Below are positions 7,343 to 13,947 of a stretch of 31,003 bases of DNA, in pieces. The translations under genes were made by a program, and so were the position numbers. Every line of letters starts with the position of its first letter. The first letter of the stretch is position 1. Under the pieces are notes generated by a model that was not told the DNA's origin, made no database searches, and saw nothing but the letters and a program-made list of their open reading frames with translations. The stretch lies in the IMG/VR virus record IMGVR_UViG_3300030012_000400, positions 1-31,003 of that record; one strand, 5' to 3'. This DNA is from a virus.

Positions 7343-8100
7343 AAAATACCTCTTAATACATATTGATCTAAATCATTTTCATTCTGAAAGAAGTGTTTAT
7401 ATATACCTACTGCTTGTAAAAATTTATGTTTACCAGATTCTATAAACTCATTACTTGTTTCAAATATACCTATATCTGTAGAGCTTTTATCTACCACAAT
7501 AAATGTACACTTCTTTTTATTGAACATCTTTAAATATAAGTATGCTTGTAGATCATATCCAAATTTATTAGCTGAGAATCTAAAGCTAGATAAATCTTGT
7601 GAGCTTTTCAGATCTACTATCATATCATCTCTTAGTATATCTGCTTTTGCTCTAAAAGGTAGGCCTTCTAACATTGCAATCTGTGGTACTTCAAACTCTG
7701 CTTTACTAAGTAGTTTAAGTACTTCTTCATTTCTTAGTAGTGCATCTGTTAATCTTTCTGCATCATTTATTTCTTTTCTTAAATACACTTCTTGGTGTTT
7801 CTCTTTTGCTTCTTTGTAAGCTTTGGTGTTTTTAGTAGTAGCTTCTATAATATTTAACTTATCTATCTTGTGAGGCTCTAGCACCATCCAATGTAACAAC
7901 TTACCTTGTATTAGAGCTGGTGTATCTGTAGATCCATATTTCAATACATTTCTATAAGTTTTAGGTGATTTGAGTAAAGTTTTTAAACTGCTACTGCTTA
8001 AAGCATGTTGGCCTAGATGTCCATAATAAAAATCATCAGAATGTGCCATACCTATTATTTCTTCTTTGAGATAGGTTTCTCCATTTAATAATGTAATCAT
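7339..8100 (-). CDS. RecE/exonuclease VIII-like PD-(D/E)XK exonuclease
   Basis: The N-terminus has the LSSSSLKTLLKSPKTY segment and GKLLHWMVLEPHK (His70). The nuclease core follows with FRAKADIL (Asp154), IVDLKSS (Asp163, Lys165) and YDLQAYLY. This arrangement is that of phage exonuclease VIII-like proteins with a PDDEXK_1-like domain, which resect duplex ends for single-strand annealing. No RecT or Red-beta partner is recognisable nearby. The ATG at 8100 overlaps the preceding gene by 4 bases. Confidence 0.82.
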   Translation of the reverse strand: MITLLNGETYLKEEIIGMAHSDDFYYGHLGQHALSSSSLKTLLKSPKTYRNVLKYGSTDTPALIQGKLLHWMVLEPHKIDKLNIIEATTKNTKAYKEAKEKHQEVYLRKEINDAERLTDALLRNEEVLKLLSKAEFEVPQIAMLEGLPFRAKADILRDDMIVDLKSSQDLSSFRFSANKFGYDLQAYLYLKMFNKKKCTFIVVDKSSTDIGIFETSNEFIESGKHKFLQAVGIYKHFFQNENDLDQYVLRGIL

Positions 8101-8270
8101 GATTCAGATGTTATTTTAGCTAGTTGTTCTTTTACATGGTTAGGATTCTTTGCTCTGTTGTATAATTCTTTTATACATTCTTTTCTGTAACCATCTAATA
8201 AATCTTTGCTAGTTGCATCTTTTAATAGTGTTTCATTAGAACACAATAAGTATAATAATTTTGAAGTCAT
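8097..8270 (-). CDS. Small helical hypothetical protein (57 aa)
   Basis: An ATG at 8318 would give 73 residues, but I prefer the ATG at 8268-8270 (MTSKLLYLLCSNETLL). The longer form would be translated through an AT-rich leader that carries a promoter-like TATCTTAG box. The shorter protein is helical and charged (DLLDGYRKECIKELYNRAKN). It has no recognised function. Its stop overlaps the ATG of the exonuclease gene, which suggests coupling. Confidence 0.55.
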   Translation of the reverse strand: MTSKLLYLLCSNETLLKDATSKDLLDGYRKECIKELYNRAKNPNHVKEQLAKITSES

Positions 8271-8292
8271 AATAATTGTTTTAAAGTTTACT

Positions 8293-8321
8293 CTAAGATA
8301 CAAACTTTTTATTAACAAAAA
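8293..8321 (-). promoter_or_regulatory. Promoter-like leader related to the one at 3456-3487
   Basis: TATCTTAG (8293-8300), one mismatch from TAnnTTTG, follows TTTTTG (8316-8321) after 15 bases. The segment shares TTAATAAAA, GTTT, TATCTT and a downstream ACTTTAAAAC with the promoter at 3456-3487, and lies at the same distance from its ATG. The short spacer makes host promoter activity less certain. Confidence 0.4.
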
Positions 8322-8585
8322 CTATTTTTGCTTTTTTAATTTTTGTATGTATAATGCTGCATCTAATAATTCAGATTGTAACTCATTAAGCCATCTATAA
8401 AATCCATCAGGGTTATCTGCTAAAGTAGTACCATATTCTTCTATACCTTTAGTACTTCTTTTATCCATTATATCTTTTACCTCTTCTACTATAGGATCAC
8501 TTTGTTTTATTTGTGTAGGTATGTAGTTAAGGCCTGTGCTGTAATCTGTCACATACCCTTTGTAAGGTTTGTTTTCACTCTTCAT
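8322..8585 (-). CDS. MazG-like nucleotide pyrophosphohydrolase candidate
   Basis: This 87-residue protein contains STKGIEEYGTTLADN followed by FYRWLNELQSELLDAALYIQ. The pattern of Tyr-Gly, Asp-Asn and E-x2-LLDA-x2-Y is like the metal-binding helices of small all-alpha NTP pyrophosphohydrolases and related phage proteins. These enzymes hydrolyse non-canonical or excess nucleotides, a role that fits next to DNA metabolism genes. The full E-x2-E-x12-28-E-x2-D motif is not clearly complete, so the call is tentative. Confidence 0.45.
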   Translation of the reverse strand: MKSENKPYKGYVTDYSTGLNYIPTQIKQSDPIVEEVKDIMDKRSTKGIEEYGTTLADNPDGFYRWLNELQSELLDAALYIQKLKKQK

Positions 8586-8656
8586 TAATAAAAAAATAAA
8601 CTAATTGTTTTACAAAATATTCTAATATTCTAAATAATATGTACCCAGCAAAAAGA

Positions 8657-8956
8657 TTACCCATAAGCTAATTTATATTTTTGTAATTCTTTTTCTACTT
8701 TTTCAAGTTTTGCCTCAGCTTTTCTAGCTCTTTCTATTGCTCTTAATTTATCTGCTCTGTATTCTGATAAACTCTTCTCCCACATCTCTTGGTTTACTTC
8801 CAACTCATGTGTATAGAAGTACCAGCTTGTAACTGCCTCTATCATTTTATCAAGTGCAGGTACTGGTTTCTTTTTTTTCCACTCTATCAGCTGTGTTGAT
8901 ACTGTAGAGAAATCATTACTAAATTGTATGCTTTTTAAGTTTTGTACTTTTCTCAT
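8657..8956 (-). CDS. Coiled-coil hypothetical protein (99 aa)
   Basis: The N-terminal half includes STQLIEWKKKKPVPALDKMI and an aromatic helix (SWYFYTHELEV). The C-terminal half (about residues 65-97) is a strongly charged heptad-like helix (AIERARKAEAKLEKVEKEL). I recall relatives in Bacteroidetes phages, always of unknown function. It overlaps the gene upstream by 4 bases. The 71 bases downstream (8586-8656) are AT-rich with no convincing signal. Confidence 0.6.
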   Translation of the reverse strand: MRKVQNLKSIQFSNDFSTVSTQLIEWKKKKPVPALDKMIEAVTSWYFYTHELEVNQEMWEKSLSEYRADKLRAIERARKAEAKLEKVEKELQKYKLAYG

Positions 8957-9375
8957 AAATATTGATTATAAACTTTTACTAATTGTTTCCACACTGTGTT
9001 TTTAAAACTACAAGGTATACATTCTACTCTTTGATTGAAAACTCTATTATATATGTTAGTGTATAGTTTTGTTTCTTCTGCTGTAAATTTTACCTTTTTA
9101 GTATCTATTGCCATTTGCATTAAACTAAACTCTTCTTCTGTAAAGCACTCTGGTTTCTTAGAAGGGAATAACTCATTAAGAGATTTTTTTCTAGATTCAC
9201 AGCCACAATCTTTACCTAATTTATCAAACACAGTATCTACTGCTTTCTTAATACCAGTAGCTTTGGTAATTTTTTCTACCTGATCTCCTAAACCATTGGA
9301 AGCTTTCTCATGATTTGCTTTCCACTCTTTATACTCTTTAGTTCTCTTGTCCTTTGGGGGTTTTGATGTATTCAT
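8953..9375 (-). CDS. Conserved-type phage protein with a CGC motif (140 aa)
   Basis: The sequence contains GLGDQVEKITKATGIKKAV, then KDCGCESRKKSLNELFP and later two more cysteines (RVECIPCSFK). I recognise this family from Bacteroidetes phages and prophages, where it lies near the sigma-like or replication genes, but I know no assigned function. The DCGC and ECIPC cysteine pairs could bind a metal; that is inference. It starts inside the sigma-like gene (38-base overlap) and overlaps the next gene by 4 bases. Confidence 0.65.
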   Translation of the reverse strand: MNTSKPPKDKRTKEYKEWKANHEKASNGLGDQVEKITKATGIKKAVDTVFDKLGKDCGCESRKKSLNELFPSKKPECFTEEEFSLMQMAIDTKKVKFTAEETKLYTNIYNRVFNQRVECIPCSFKNTVWKQLVKVYNQYL

Positions 9376-9910
9376 ATTCTCCTGTTTTAAAATCTGTGTA
9401 ATCTTCTTGTAATTTATTTTTTATATCTAACTTAAGGTTTTTTAAGGTATTAAATATACTTACCCAGCTTATCTTGGTTTCACTAGCAAGTTTTCTTATA
9501 CTCATATCTGTTCTAGAGTATAGCTTCCATATCTTCTTATCATACCAATGCCAATCATCAGAAACATCATCTACCAGCATACAGATCTGATGAAAGGCTT
9601 TATTTTCTTCTACATCATCTTGAGCTGGTAATTGTAAGAAGTTCTCATCACTATCTATATTTACTTTTTGTATTTTTTTCTTCTTATTATAGAATTGGTA
9701 GTATATTGATTTAAGTGTAAAAAACATATAACCTCTACTTACCTTACCATCTTTTATTATCTTATTAGGATCAGCATATTTTATTAGTGCCTCATAACTT
9801 TGTTGTACCAGATCCTCAGCATAGAAATGTTCACCAAAACTTTTTATAATACCTACCCAAGTTTTATGTTGTTTAGCTACAATATTTAACCATTCTAGTT
9901 CTCTATCCAT
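9338..9910 (-). CDS. Sigma-70-family-like transcription factor
   Basis: A start at 9910 (MDRELEWLNIV) is preferred over the ATG at 9940 because it leaves only a 16-base overlap with the gene before. A region 2-like segment reads FYAEDLVQQSYEALIKYA, then GYMFFTLKSIYYQFYNKKKK, as in ECF-type sigma factors. Near the C-terminus SIRKLASETKISWVSIFNTL looks like the region 4 helix-turn-helix. About 190 residues is normal for ECF-like proteins. It probably redirects host RNA polymerase to phage promoters; the TAACAA-N14-TATTGT elements are candidate targets. Confidence 0.7.
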   Translation of the reverse strand: MDRELEWLNIVAKQHKTWVGIIKSFGEHFYAEDLVQQSYEALIKYADPNKIIKDGKVSRGYMFFTLKSIYYQFYNKKKKIQKVNIDSDENFLQLPAQDDVEENKAFHQICMLVDDVSDDWHWYDKKIWKLYSRTDMSIRKLASETKISWVSIFNTLKNLKLDIKNKLQEDYTDFKTGEYEYIKTPKGQEN

Positions 9911-10104
9911 TGTACAGTGATACTTAAAAAAGCTATACATACTTGGAAGGTGTGCTCTCTACCTTCATCTAAATCTGTAAATGAATATAAAGAACCCATC
10001 ATAATTCCAATTATTGGTGCAAATGTTATTTCTGCATTATAGTAATAACCAAAAACAATAACACCTAAAGCTATACAACCTAATATAATAAAAAATGTAA
10101 TCAA
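9895..10104 (-). CDS. Small two-helix membrane protein (69 aa)
   Basis: Residues about 2-20 (MITFFIILGCIALGVIVFGY) and about 26-42 (ITFAPIIGIMMGSLYSF) are hydrophobic and should span the membrane; the remainder is polar with a short hydrophobic stretch. No family is recognised. It is placed between the helicase and the sigma-like gene and overlaps both by a few bases, so it is co-expressed with early genes rather than the lysis set. Confidence 0.6.
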   Translation of the reverse strand: MITFFIILGCIALGVIVFGYYYNAEITFAPIIGIMMGSLYSFTDLDEGREHTFQVCIAFLSITVQWIEN

Positions 10105-11015
10105 AATAATATTTCTTTTAAATCTGATTTTTTGCTATGTAAAATATCCTGCCCCATAAATTCAAAACCTACATTGTTTTTTACCATCCTCATTCTTATA
10201 GGCTCTTGGTATGGGGTACATCTTCCACCTGTTTCTGTTTCTTTTATCTTTAGTACATGAAGTTCTGAAAACATCCAATCTGTAGGATGGGAAGTCATTC
10301 TATGGCAACAGATCACATCATCAGCTCTATTACCCCACTTACCCCCACCTTCTACAGAAGATAATCCTAATGGCTGTGGTAAACCAGCATACTCATGTTC
10401 TTTAGGATAAGTTCTTCTCATGGCCTCAGTCACCCCATGGGCATTTAAGTATACAGTTATATTTTCATTCTTTGCAAATAATCTTAATTCACTAGCTACA
10501 TGGTAATCATATAAATGTGAACCTATACCCCTCATCATTTGTGTATCTATAGAAAGAGAGTTATAAGGATCAATTAATATACCATCATAATTCCAAACAT
10601 CTTTTATAGCTTTTGCTTCTTTAAGTAAATCTTTGTAGGTGTATAGATCTTGTACATCTATTACTTTAAAGTAAGTATCACACCATTGTATTTCTTTTGC
10701 TATCTCTGTTTCACTTGCTGTGTGTATAGGTTTACCCATTTTAAACTCAATAATCTTTCTTACTATGCTATCAGGCATATTTTCACTACTCCATATTACA
10801 AACTTTAATTTATGTAATATAGCCCAAGCTGTAAGAAAGTAACAAAGTATTGTAGTTTTACCTACATTGGCATGGCCTATCCAAAGGCAAAAGTTTCCCT
10901 GCTTATACCTAATGTACTCATCAATATCTGGTACACCTATCTTTAAGCCTTCTTGAATCTTTCCATTTTTTATATCAAAGATTCTTTGTTTAATTCTATT
11001 GGTTTCTGCTATCAT
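10101..11015 (-). CDS. DnaB-type (SF4/RecA-like) replicative helicase
   Basis: The RecA-like core carries Walker A GHANVGKT (residues 47-54) and Walker B GILIDP (145-150), followed by a sensor-like YLNAHG near 189-194. Sequence around VEGGGKWGNRADDVICCHR matches the DnaB/Twinkle family. It has no N-terminal primase or DnaB N-domain, so it is a core helicase that probably relies on host primase. The ATG directly follows the T run of a terminator-like hairpin; no other in-frame ATG precedes the Walker A motif. Its stop overlaps the next ATG. Confidence 0.85.
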   Translation of the reverse strand: MIAETNRIKQRIFDIKNGKIQEGLKIGVPDIDEYIRYKQGNFCLWIGHANVGKTTILCYFLTAWAILHKLKFVIWSSENMPDSIVRKIIEFKMGKPIHTASETEIAKEIQWCDTYFKVIDVQDLYTYKDLLKEAKAIKDVWNYDGILIDPYNSLSIDTQMMRGIGSHLYDYHVASELRLFAKNENITVYLNAHGVTEAMRRTYPKEHEYAGLPQPLGLSSVEGGGKWGNRADDVICCHRMTSHPTDWMFSELHVLKIKETETGGRCTPYQEPIRMRMVKNNVGFEFMGQDILHSKKSDLKEILF

Positions 11016-11040
11016 AAAAAAAGGGGGTAATTAACCCCCC
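11016..11040 (-). terminator. Terminator or attenuator touching the helicase start codon
   Basis: The minus strand reads a G-rich arm, GGGGGTTAATTACCCCC, then seven T residues followed at once by the helicase ATG. The stem is 6 bp with a 5-base loop. It would end many transcripts from the SSB-like gene and limit helicase expression. It may also affect ribosome access to the start. Confidence 0.75.
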
Positions 11041-11045
11041 TCTAT

Positions 11046-11360
11046 TTAAAATGGTGTTTCAACTCTTTGAGCATTTTGCTCTTTGTTTGTAACCTCATTT
11101 CTCTCTGCTATTGATATACCTCCTTCATCAACCCATTTCACTGCTGCATTACCTAGTGTAATAGGTTTTACTTTGTTATCTTGTTCTTTTTTTGTTTGTT
11201 GGTGTGTAATCCAAACATTATTACCATATTGAGATTTATCTTGCACCTTCATAGTAAAATTTAAATAACTTTTACCATTCTTGAGTTCTACTATTTTGCT
11301 TTTATCAATTGCTGTAAGTTCAATACTTCCTGAGATAATTGCTGTGTTTTTTTTGTCCAT
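11046..11360 (-). CDS. Putative single-stranded DNA-binding (OB-fold) protein
   Basis: The N-terminal 80 residues have the beta-strand rhythm of a small OB-fold: IISGSIELTAID, then KNGKSYLNFTMKVQDKSQYG and NNVWITHQQT. The tail is polar and ends VETPF, faintly like the acidic PF tip of SSB but without the Asp run. The position immediately before a replicative helicase supports a single-stranded DNA-binding role. This is the best guess rather than a firm family assignment. A near-match to the bipartite element (TAACAA-N14-TATTAT) overlaps its ATG. Confidence 0.5.
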   Translation of the reverse strand: MDKKNTAIISGSIELTAIDKSKIVELKNGKSYLNFTMKVQDKSQYGNNVWITHQQTKKEQDNKVKPITLGNAAVKWVDEGGISIAERNEVTNKEQNAQRVETPF

Positions 11361-11408
11361 AATATTTCTACTTTTGTTTTGTTATAATTAAAATAAGTTT
11401 TTTTGATA

Positions 11409-11729
11409 TTACACTTTAGATAATTCACTTTCTACTTTTTTAGCTACTTTGTATTGGTTTCTAATATCTTTTATTGTGTAACCTTCTTTAATCCACCCTA
11501 ATGCTTTATTGTAATCAGGTGTGTTAAAATTCAGCCAAATCTTTTTATCTTCTGGCATCTTAGGTAAAGCTGGTAGAGCTGTTGTATTCTCTTCTCCTGT
11601 TACCCATTCTACAAATATATTTGCTGTTTCTAGTATTTGTTCTTCATTCCAATTATCTGTTTTAGAATAAAGATCTGTTGCTCTATTTAAGCAACTTTGT
11701 TTTATAATGTACAATTGTGTAGCATCCAT
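11409..11729 (-). CDS. Hypothetical protein near replication genes (106 aa)
   Basis: The N-terminal part (YIIKQSCLNRATDLYSKTDN followed by NEEQILETANIFVEWV) is helical. I recognise it as recurring in phages next to recombination or SSB genes. The C-terminus (ALGWIKEGYTIKDIRNQYKV) resembles a small helix-turn-helix-like segment, which may be coincidental. No function is known to me. It follows the terminator after the NinG-like gene, so it should begin a new transcription unit, but no consensus promoter is obvious in its AT-rich leader. Confidence 0.55.
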   Translation of the reverse strand: MDATQLYIIKQSCLNRATDLYSKTDNWNEEQILETANIFVEWVTGEENTTALPALPKMPEDKKIWLNFNTPDYNKALGWIKEGYTIKDIRNQYKVAKKVESELSKV

Positions 11730-11776
11730 AATTATTTATTTAAAGTTATTTTACTAAGTTATAAAAAAATTATTAC

Positions 11777-11811
11777 AAAAAAAAAGAGGTAAGATTTAGA
11801 ACCTTACCCCT
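11777..11811 (-). terminator. Rho-independent terminator after the NinG-like gene
   Basis: The minus strand has a 9-bp stem (AGGGGTAAG with CTTACCTCT, one G-T wobble), a 9-base loop and then nine T residues. It lies just downstream of the NinG-like gene and closes the unit running from the lysis region. Confidence 0.85.
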
Positions 11812-11832
11812 AACTTCAAAACAAACAATTAT

Positions 11833-12231
11833 CTAAAGAAAAGTGTTGAGCTTGTTAGAATAATAAGTAATCATATCCTTCAGCTCATCAGTTGTAAATT
11901 TAGTTATTAATAAACTTTTTTGATATAATTCTTCTGATAAGTTATTACCAAGATATTTAGAAAACAAGTATACATTTCCATTTTTGTATATATTGCATCC
12001 TACACATTGGACAGCTACATTTCTTTCATCCCATCTGGTACTGTAGTGTTTTCTACTCATAAAATGGCCACACTGCATACCTCCTGTTTTCCAATGCCCT
12101 ACTTTACCACAAGTAACACACTTTACCATTCCATACTTATCAGCATCTTTTATTCTTATGTACTGAGAAAATACTACATCTAGTTTTTTTACTAGTTTAC
12201 TTCTTGTAGGTTTTTTAGAAGTTTTAGGCAT
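11833..12231 (-). CDS. NinG/Rap-like recombination protein
   Basis: The sequence KLDVVFSQYIRIKDADKYGM followed by VKCVTCGKVGHW (C38, C41), MQCGHFMSRKHYSTRWDERN and VQCVGCN (C76, C79) matches the lambda NinG/Rap family. Rap is a zinc-dependent, HNH-like nuclease that resolves recombination intermediates. Length is 132 residues, shorter than lambda NinG but with the whole conserved core. It probably works with the RecE-like exonuclease in phage recombination. It is followed by a strong terminator. Confidence 0.88.
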   Translation of the reverse strand: MPKTSKKPTRSKLVKKLDVVFSQYIRIKDADKYGMVKCVTCGKVGHWKTGGMQCGHFMSRKHYSTRWDERNVAVQCVGCNIYKNGNVYLFSKYLGNNLSEELYQKSLLITKFTTDELKDMITYYSNKLNTFL

Positions 12232-12240
12232 TGTTTTTTT

Positions 12241-12483
12241 TTATACATCCATGTGGTTTAAAAGTAAATTACCATCTTCTGTATTAAAAGTTTTTATTAG
12301 TTTATAAAGATACTTACTATCATTTTTTACTTTGTTCTTTTCTGTTTTAGTAGAATCTGTACCTAGATTAGTGTATTGTGTAGCATCTAGTTCTAGTATA
12401 GCATCTGTTCTATCTTGTACAGAAAGTTGAAAGTCTAGTGCAATTTTTTCAGCTAGTTTTCTAATAGTCATATCTTCACTCAT
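12241..12483 (-). CDS. Small hypothetical protein (80 aa)
   Basis: This charged protein begins MSEDMTIRKLAEKIALDF and has a Lys/Asp-rich middle. No family is recognised. The N-terminal TIRKLAEKIALDFQLSVQDR could be a small helical DNA-binding unit, but the evidence is weak. It lies 9 bases before the NinG-like gene and is preceded by a 98-base gap that contains an inverted repeat. Confidence 0.5.
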   Translation of the reverse strand: MSEDMTIRKLAEKIALDFQLSVQDRTDAILELDATQYTNLGTDSTKTEKNKVKNDSKYLYKLIKTFNTEDGNLLLNHMDV

Positions 12484-12512
12484 TTAGTTATATTTAAAGG
12501 TTATATACTTAG

Positions 12513-12543
12513 CCTCCACCCACCAAAGGTAGAGGTTTTTTTT
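12513..12543 (+). terminator. Plus-strand hairpin with T8 tail (antisense terminator candidate)
   Basis: On the plus strand CCTCCACC and GGTAGAGG form an 8-bp stem with one mismatch and a 7-base loop, followed by eight T residues. On the minus strand the same hairpin has no T tail. Since all genes are on the minus strand, this would stop antisense transcription or serve as a leader hairpin of the gene at 12241-12483. It is in the 98-base gap at 12484-12581, which holds nothing else I can support. Confidence 0.5.
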
Positions 12544-12581
12544 ATCAGTTGTAAAATTTCTTAGATTGTGTTTTATTAACA

Positions 12582-12713
12582 TTACCTTCCTTGCCCTCTA
12601 TATTTTTTACTATAGTTCTTAGAAGATTTTAATGCTGATGTTTTGGATTTACTATGTACACCTTTTCTTTTAATCTTTGTTTTTGTGTAGTTAATAACTT
12701 TTTGCTTTGCCAT
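12582..12713 (-). CDS. Very basic 43-residue protein
   Basis: The protein reads MAKQKVINYTKTKIKRKGVH, then a Ser/Lys-rich stretch and YSKKYRGQGR. It is far below usual gene-finder limits, but the terminal KRKGVHSKSK and KKYRGQGR segments recur, in my memory, in Bacteroidetes phages. Its ATG follows the previous stop directly (TAAATG). The high Lys and Arg content suggests nucleic acid binding, but no function is known. It is the last gene of the lysis-region unit. Confidence 0.65.
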   Translation of the reverse strand: MAKQKVINYTKTKIKRKGVHSKSKTSALKSSKNYSKKYRGQGR

Positions 12714-12998
12714 TTATTTTTTTTGTAATTGTTCTACTTTGTATTTTAAAACAGCATTTTCAAGTTTCATTAAATTAATTTCATCTACAGCTTTTTGTAC
12801 TTGTTTTGGTGGTTCAAAATTATTTACCCATGTATAGTTAGATTGTACCTTTTCATCCATTTTGGATACTTTAATTTTAAGTAATTCAATTTCTGCTGTA
12901 AGATTAAACCATATACTAGCAACAGTAATTACACCTATGATCATACCTATAAGTGCTTTTATATCTAAACTTATTTTTGATGTTTCTGATATATTCAT
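12714..12998 (-). CDS. Single-span membrane protein with coiled coil (spanin- or holin-accessory-like)
   Basis: One membrane segment (about residues 15-32, ALIGMIIGVITVASIWF) is followed by a heptad-like helix (ELLKIKVSKMDEKV) and a second coiled-coil region to the C-terminus (residues 66-92). Size and topology resemble an i-spanin or a holin-associated protein, but no partner lipoprotein is evident. The ATG overlaps the stop of the holin gene by one base (TAATG). Co-expression with endolysin and holin supports a lysis role. Confidence 0.6.
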   Translation of the reverse strand: MNISETSKISLDIKALIGMIIGVITVASIWFNLTAEIELLKIKVSKMDEKVQSNYTWVNNFEPPKQVQKAVDEINLMKLENAVLKYKVEQLQKK

Positions 12999-13414
12999 TA
13001 CTTGTGCTTGTTGTTACCAAATACTTTCTCTACACCTCTACTACCAAAATAACCACCAATAACAATAGTTAATAATCCAGTAATAGAATCTAAAGGGTAA
13101 CCTAAATACCATCCTAATACATAAGAGATAGTAAGAAACACAAGTACTAATGGCCTTACATTAGATGCTAACCAGCTCCCAGATCTAGCATCTGCAACCC
13201 ATCTTCTAGTAGTACCATCTATTTCTGCTCTTTCTATATCTAGTTTTTTAAGTGCAATAGCTTTATCTTCATCACTCATTTCACTACCACCAATAATAGC
13301 TTGTATTACATTACCTGCTAAACTATCACCAGCTACTGCACCTACTACACTAGGTATTTTATCTAAAAGAAATTTACCTACTTGTGTATCTTTAAATTTT
13401 TTCTTTTCAGCCAT
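12998..13414 (-). CDS. Holin, 3TM (GTA-holin-like) family
   Basis: Residues 71-88 (RWVADARSGSWLASNVRP) match the sequence before the membrane segments in the 3TM phage holin family. Two clear hydrophobic spans follow (about 87-106 and 110-124), and a Gly/Ala-rich N-terminal segment near residues 20-42 may be a third. It should form the membrane lesion that releases the M15 endolysin encoded just upstream. Length (138 residues) is normal for the family. Confidence 0.78.
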   Translation of the reverse strand: MAEKKKFKDTQVGKFLLDKIPSVVGAVAGDSLAGNVIQAIIGGSEMSDEDKAIALKKLDIERAEIDGTTRRWVADARSGSWLASNVRPLVLVFLTISYVLGWYLGYPLDSITGLLTIVIGGYFGSRGVEKVFGNNKHK

Positions 13415-13438
13415 AGTGTTGAACCTACTGTGCCAGTT

Positions 13439-13798
13439 TTAACTATATAACCAGAAGCTGTTGGGTTTGTTTGGATCTGTATCACAGTGCAAGAATGTTT
13501 TGGCAATTCCCACTCTTTTAAATCCTGCTTGGATAAGGGCACTGAGTATAATACATCTTTCTTGATTACTTGATACAGCAATATCTGCTGCAACACCAAT
13601 AAGGTGGCTACTATTCTCAACACCTCCTACTTTTTTATTATGTTCTTTTGTTCTATACCCACTTGTAATTTTAAATGGTATACCTGCTATATCTCTAGCC
13701 TTATCTAACTTTTCTAAAAAAGATTGATCCATGTTAATACCTGAGCCACTATGATCAGGACTTTCAAACTCATCAATGGAAAAGTAATTAAGATTCAT
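13439..13798 (-). CDS. Endolysin, peptidase M15 family
   Basis: This 119-residue protein has the M15 zinc peptidase pattern: TSGYRTKEHN (residues 45-54), SSHLIGVAADI with His65 and Asp72, and FLHCD with His104 and Asp106. Such enzymes cut peptide bonds in peptidoglycan cross-links. There is no signal peptide and no cell-wall-binding domain, as usual for Gram-negative phage endolysins needing a holin. Its ATG overlaps the stop of the 50-residue membrane protein (ATGA). Confidence 0.9.
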   Translation of the reverse strand: MNLNYFSIDEFESPDHSGSGINMDQSFLEKLDKARDIAGIPFKITSGYRTKEHNKKVGGVENSSHLIGVAADIAVSSNQERCIILSALIQAGFKRVGIAKTFLHCDTDPNKPNSFWLYS

Positions 13799-13947
13799 GT
13801 TAGTAGCTCATATATAAGTTTCCACAATAGAAAAAATAAAACTATACCTATTGCTATAATCTTACCTTTATCAAATAATCTATCACTATGCCAATTATTT
13901 AAGATGTATTTTTTAATACTTAATTTAATTGTTTCTAATTTTTCCAT
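13795..13947 (-). CDS. Small single-span membrane protein (50 aa)
   Basis: The N-terminal 28 residues are basic and polar; residues about 30-46 (IIAIGIVLFFLLWKLIY) form one membrane helix. It overlaps the CDGSH-like gene by one base (TAATG) and the endolysin by ATGA, so it is translated as part of the same cassette. It may be a small holin, antiholin or regulator. No family is recognised. Confidence 0.6.
   Translation of the reverse strand: MEKLETIKLSIKKYILNNWHSDRLFDKGKIIAIGIVLFFLLWKLIYELLT

Noticed and set aside
8271-8318. Longer start for the small gene at 8097
   Set aside because: The extra 16 residues would be read from an AT-rich leader that carries a promoter-like box; the ATG at 8270 fits better.
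8586-8656. AT-rich gap as a replication origin
   Set aside because: Only 71 bases with no iterons or DnaA box that I can see; AT-richness alone is normal in this genome.
13378-13623. Minus-strand 81-codon frame overlapping the endolysin
   Set aside because: It lies in another frame over most of a well-recognised M15 gene and shows no family features, although it starts with a hydrophobic stretch.
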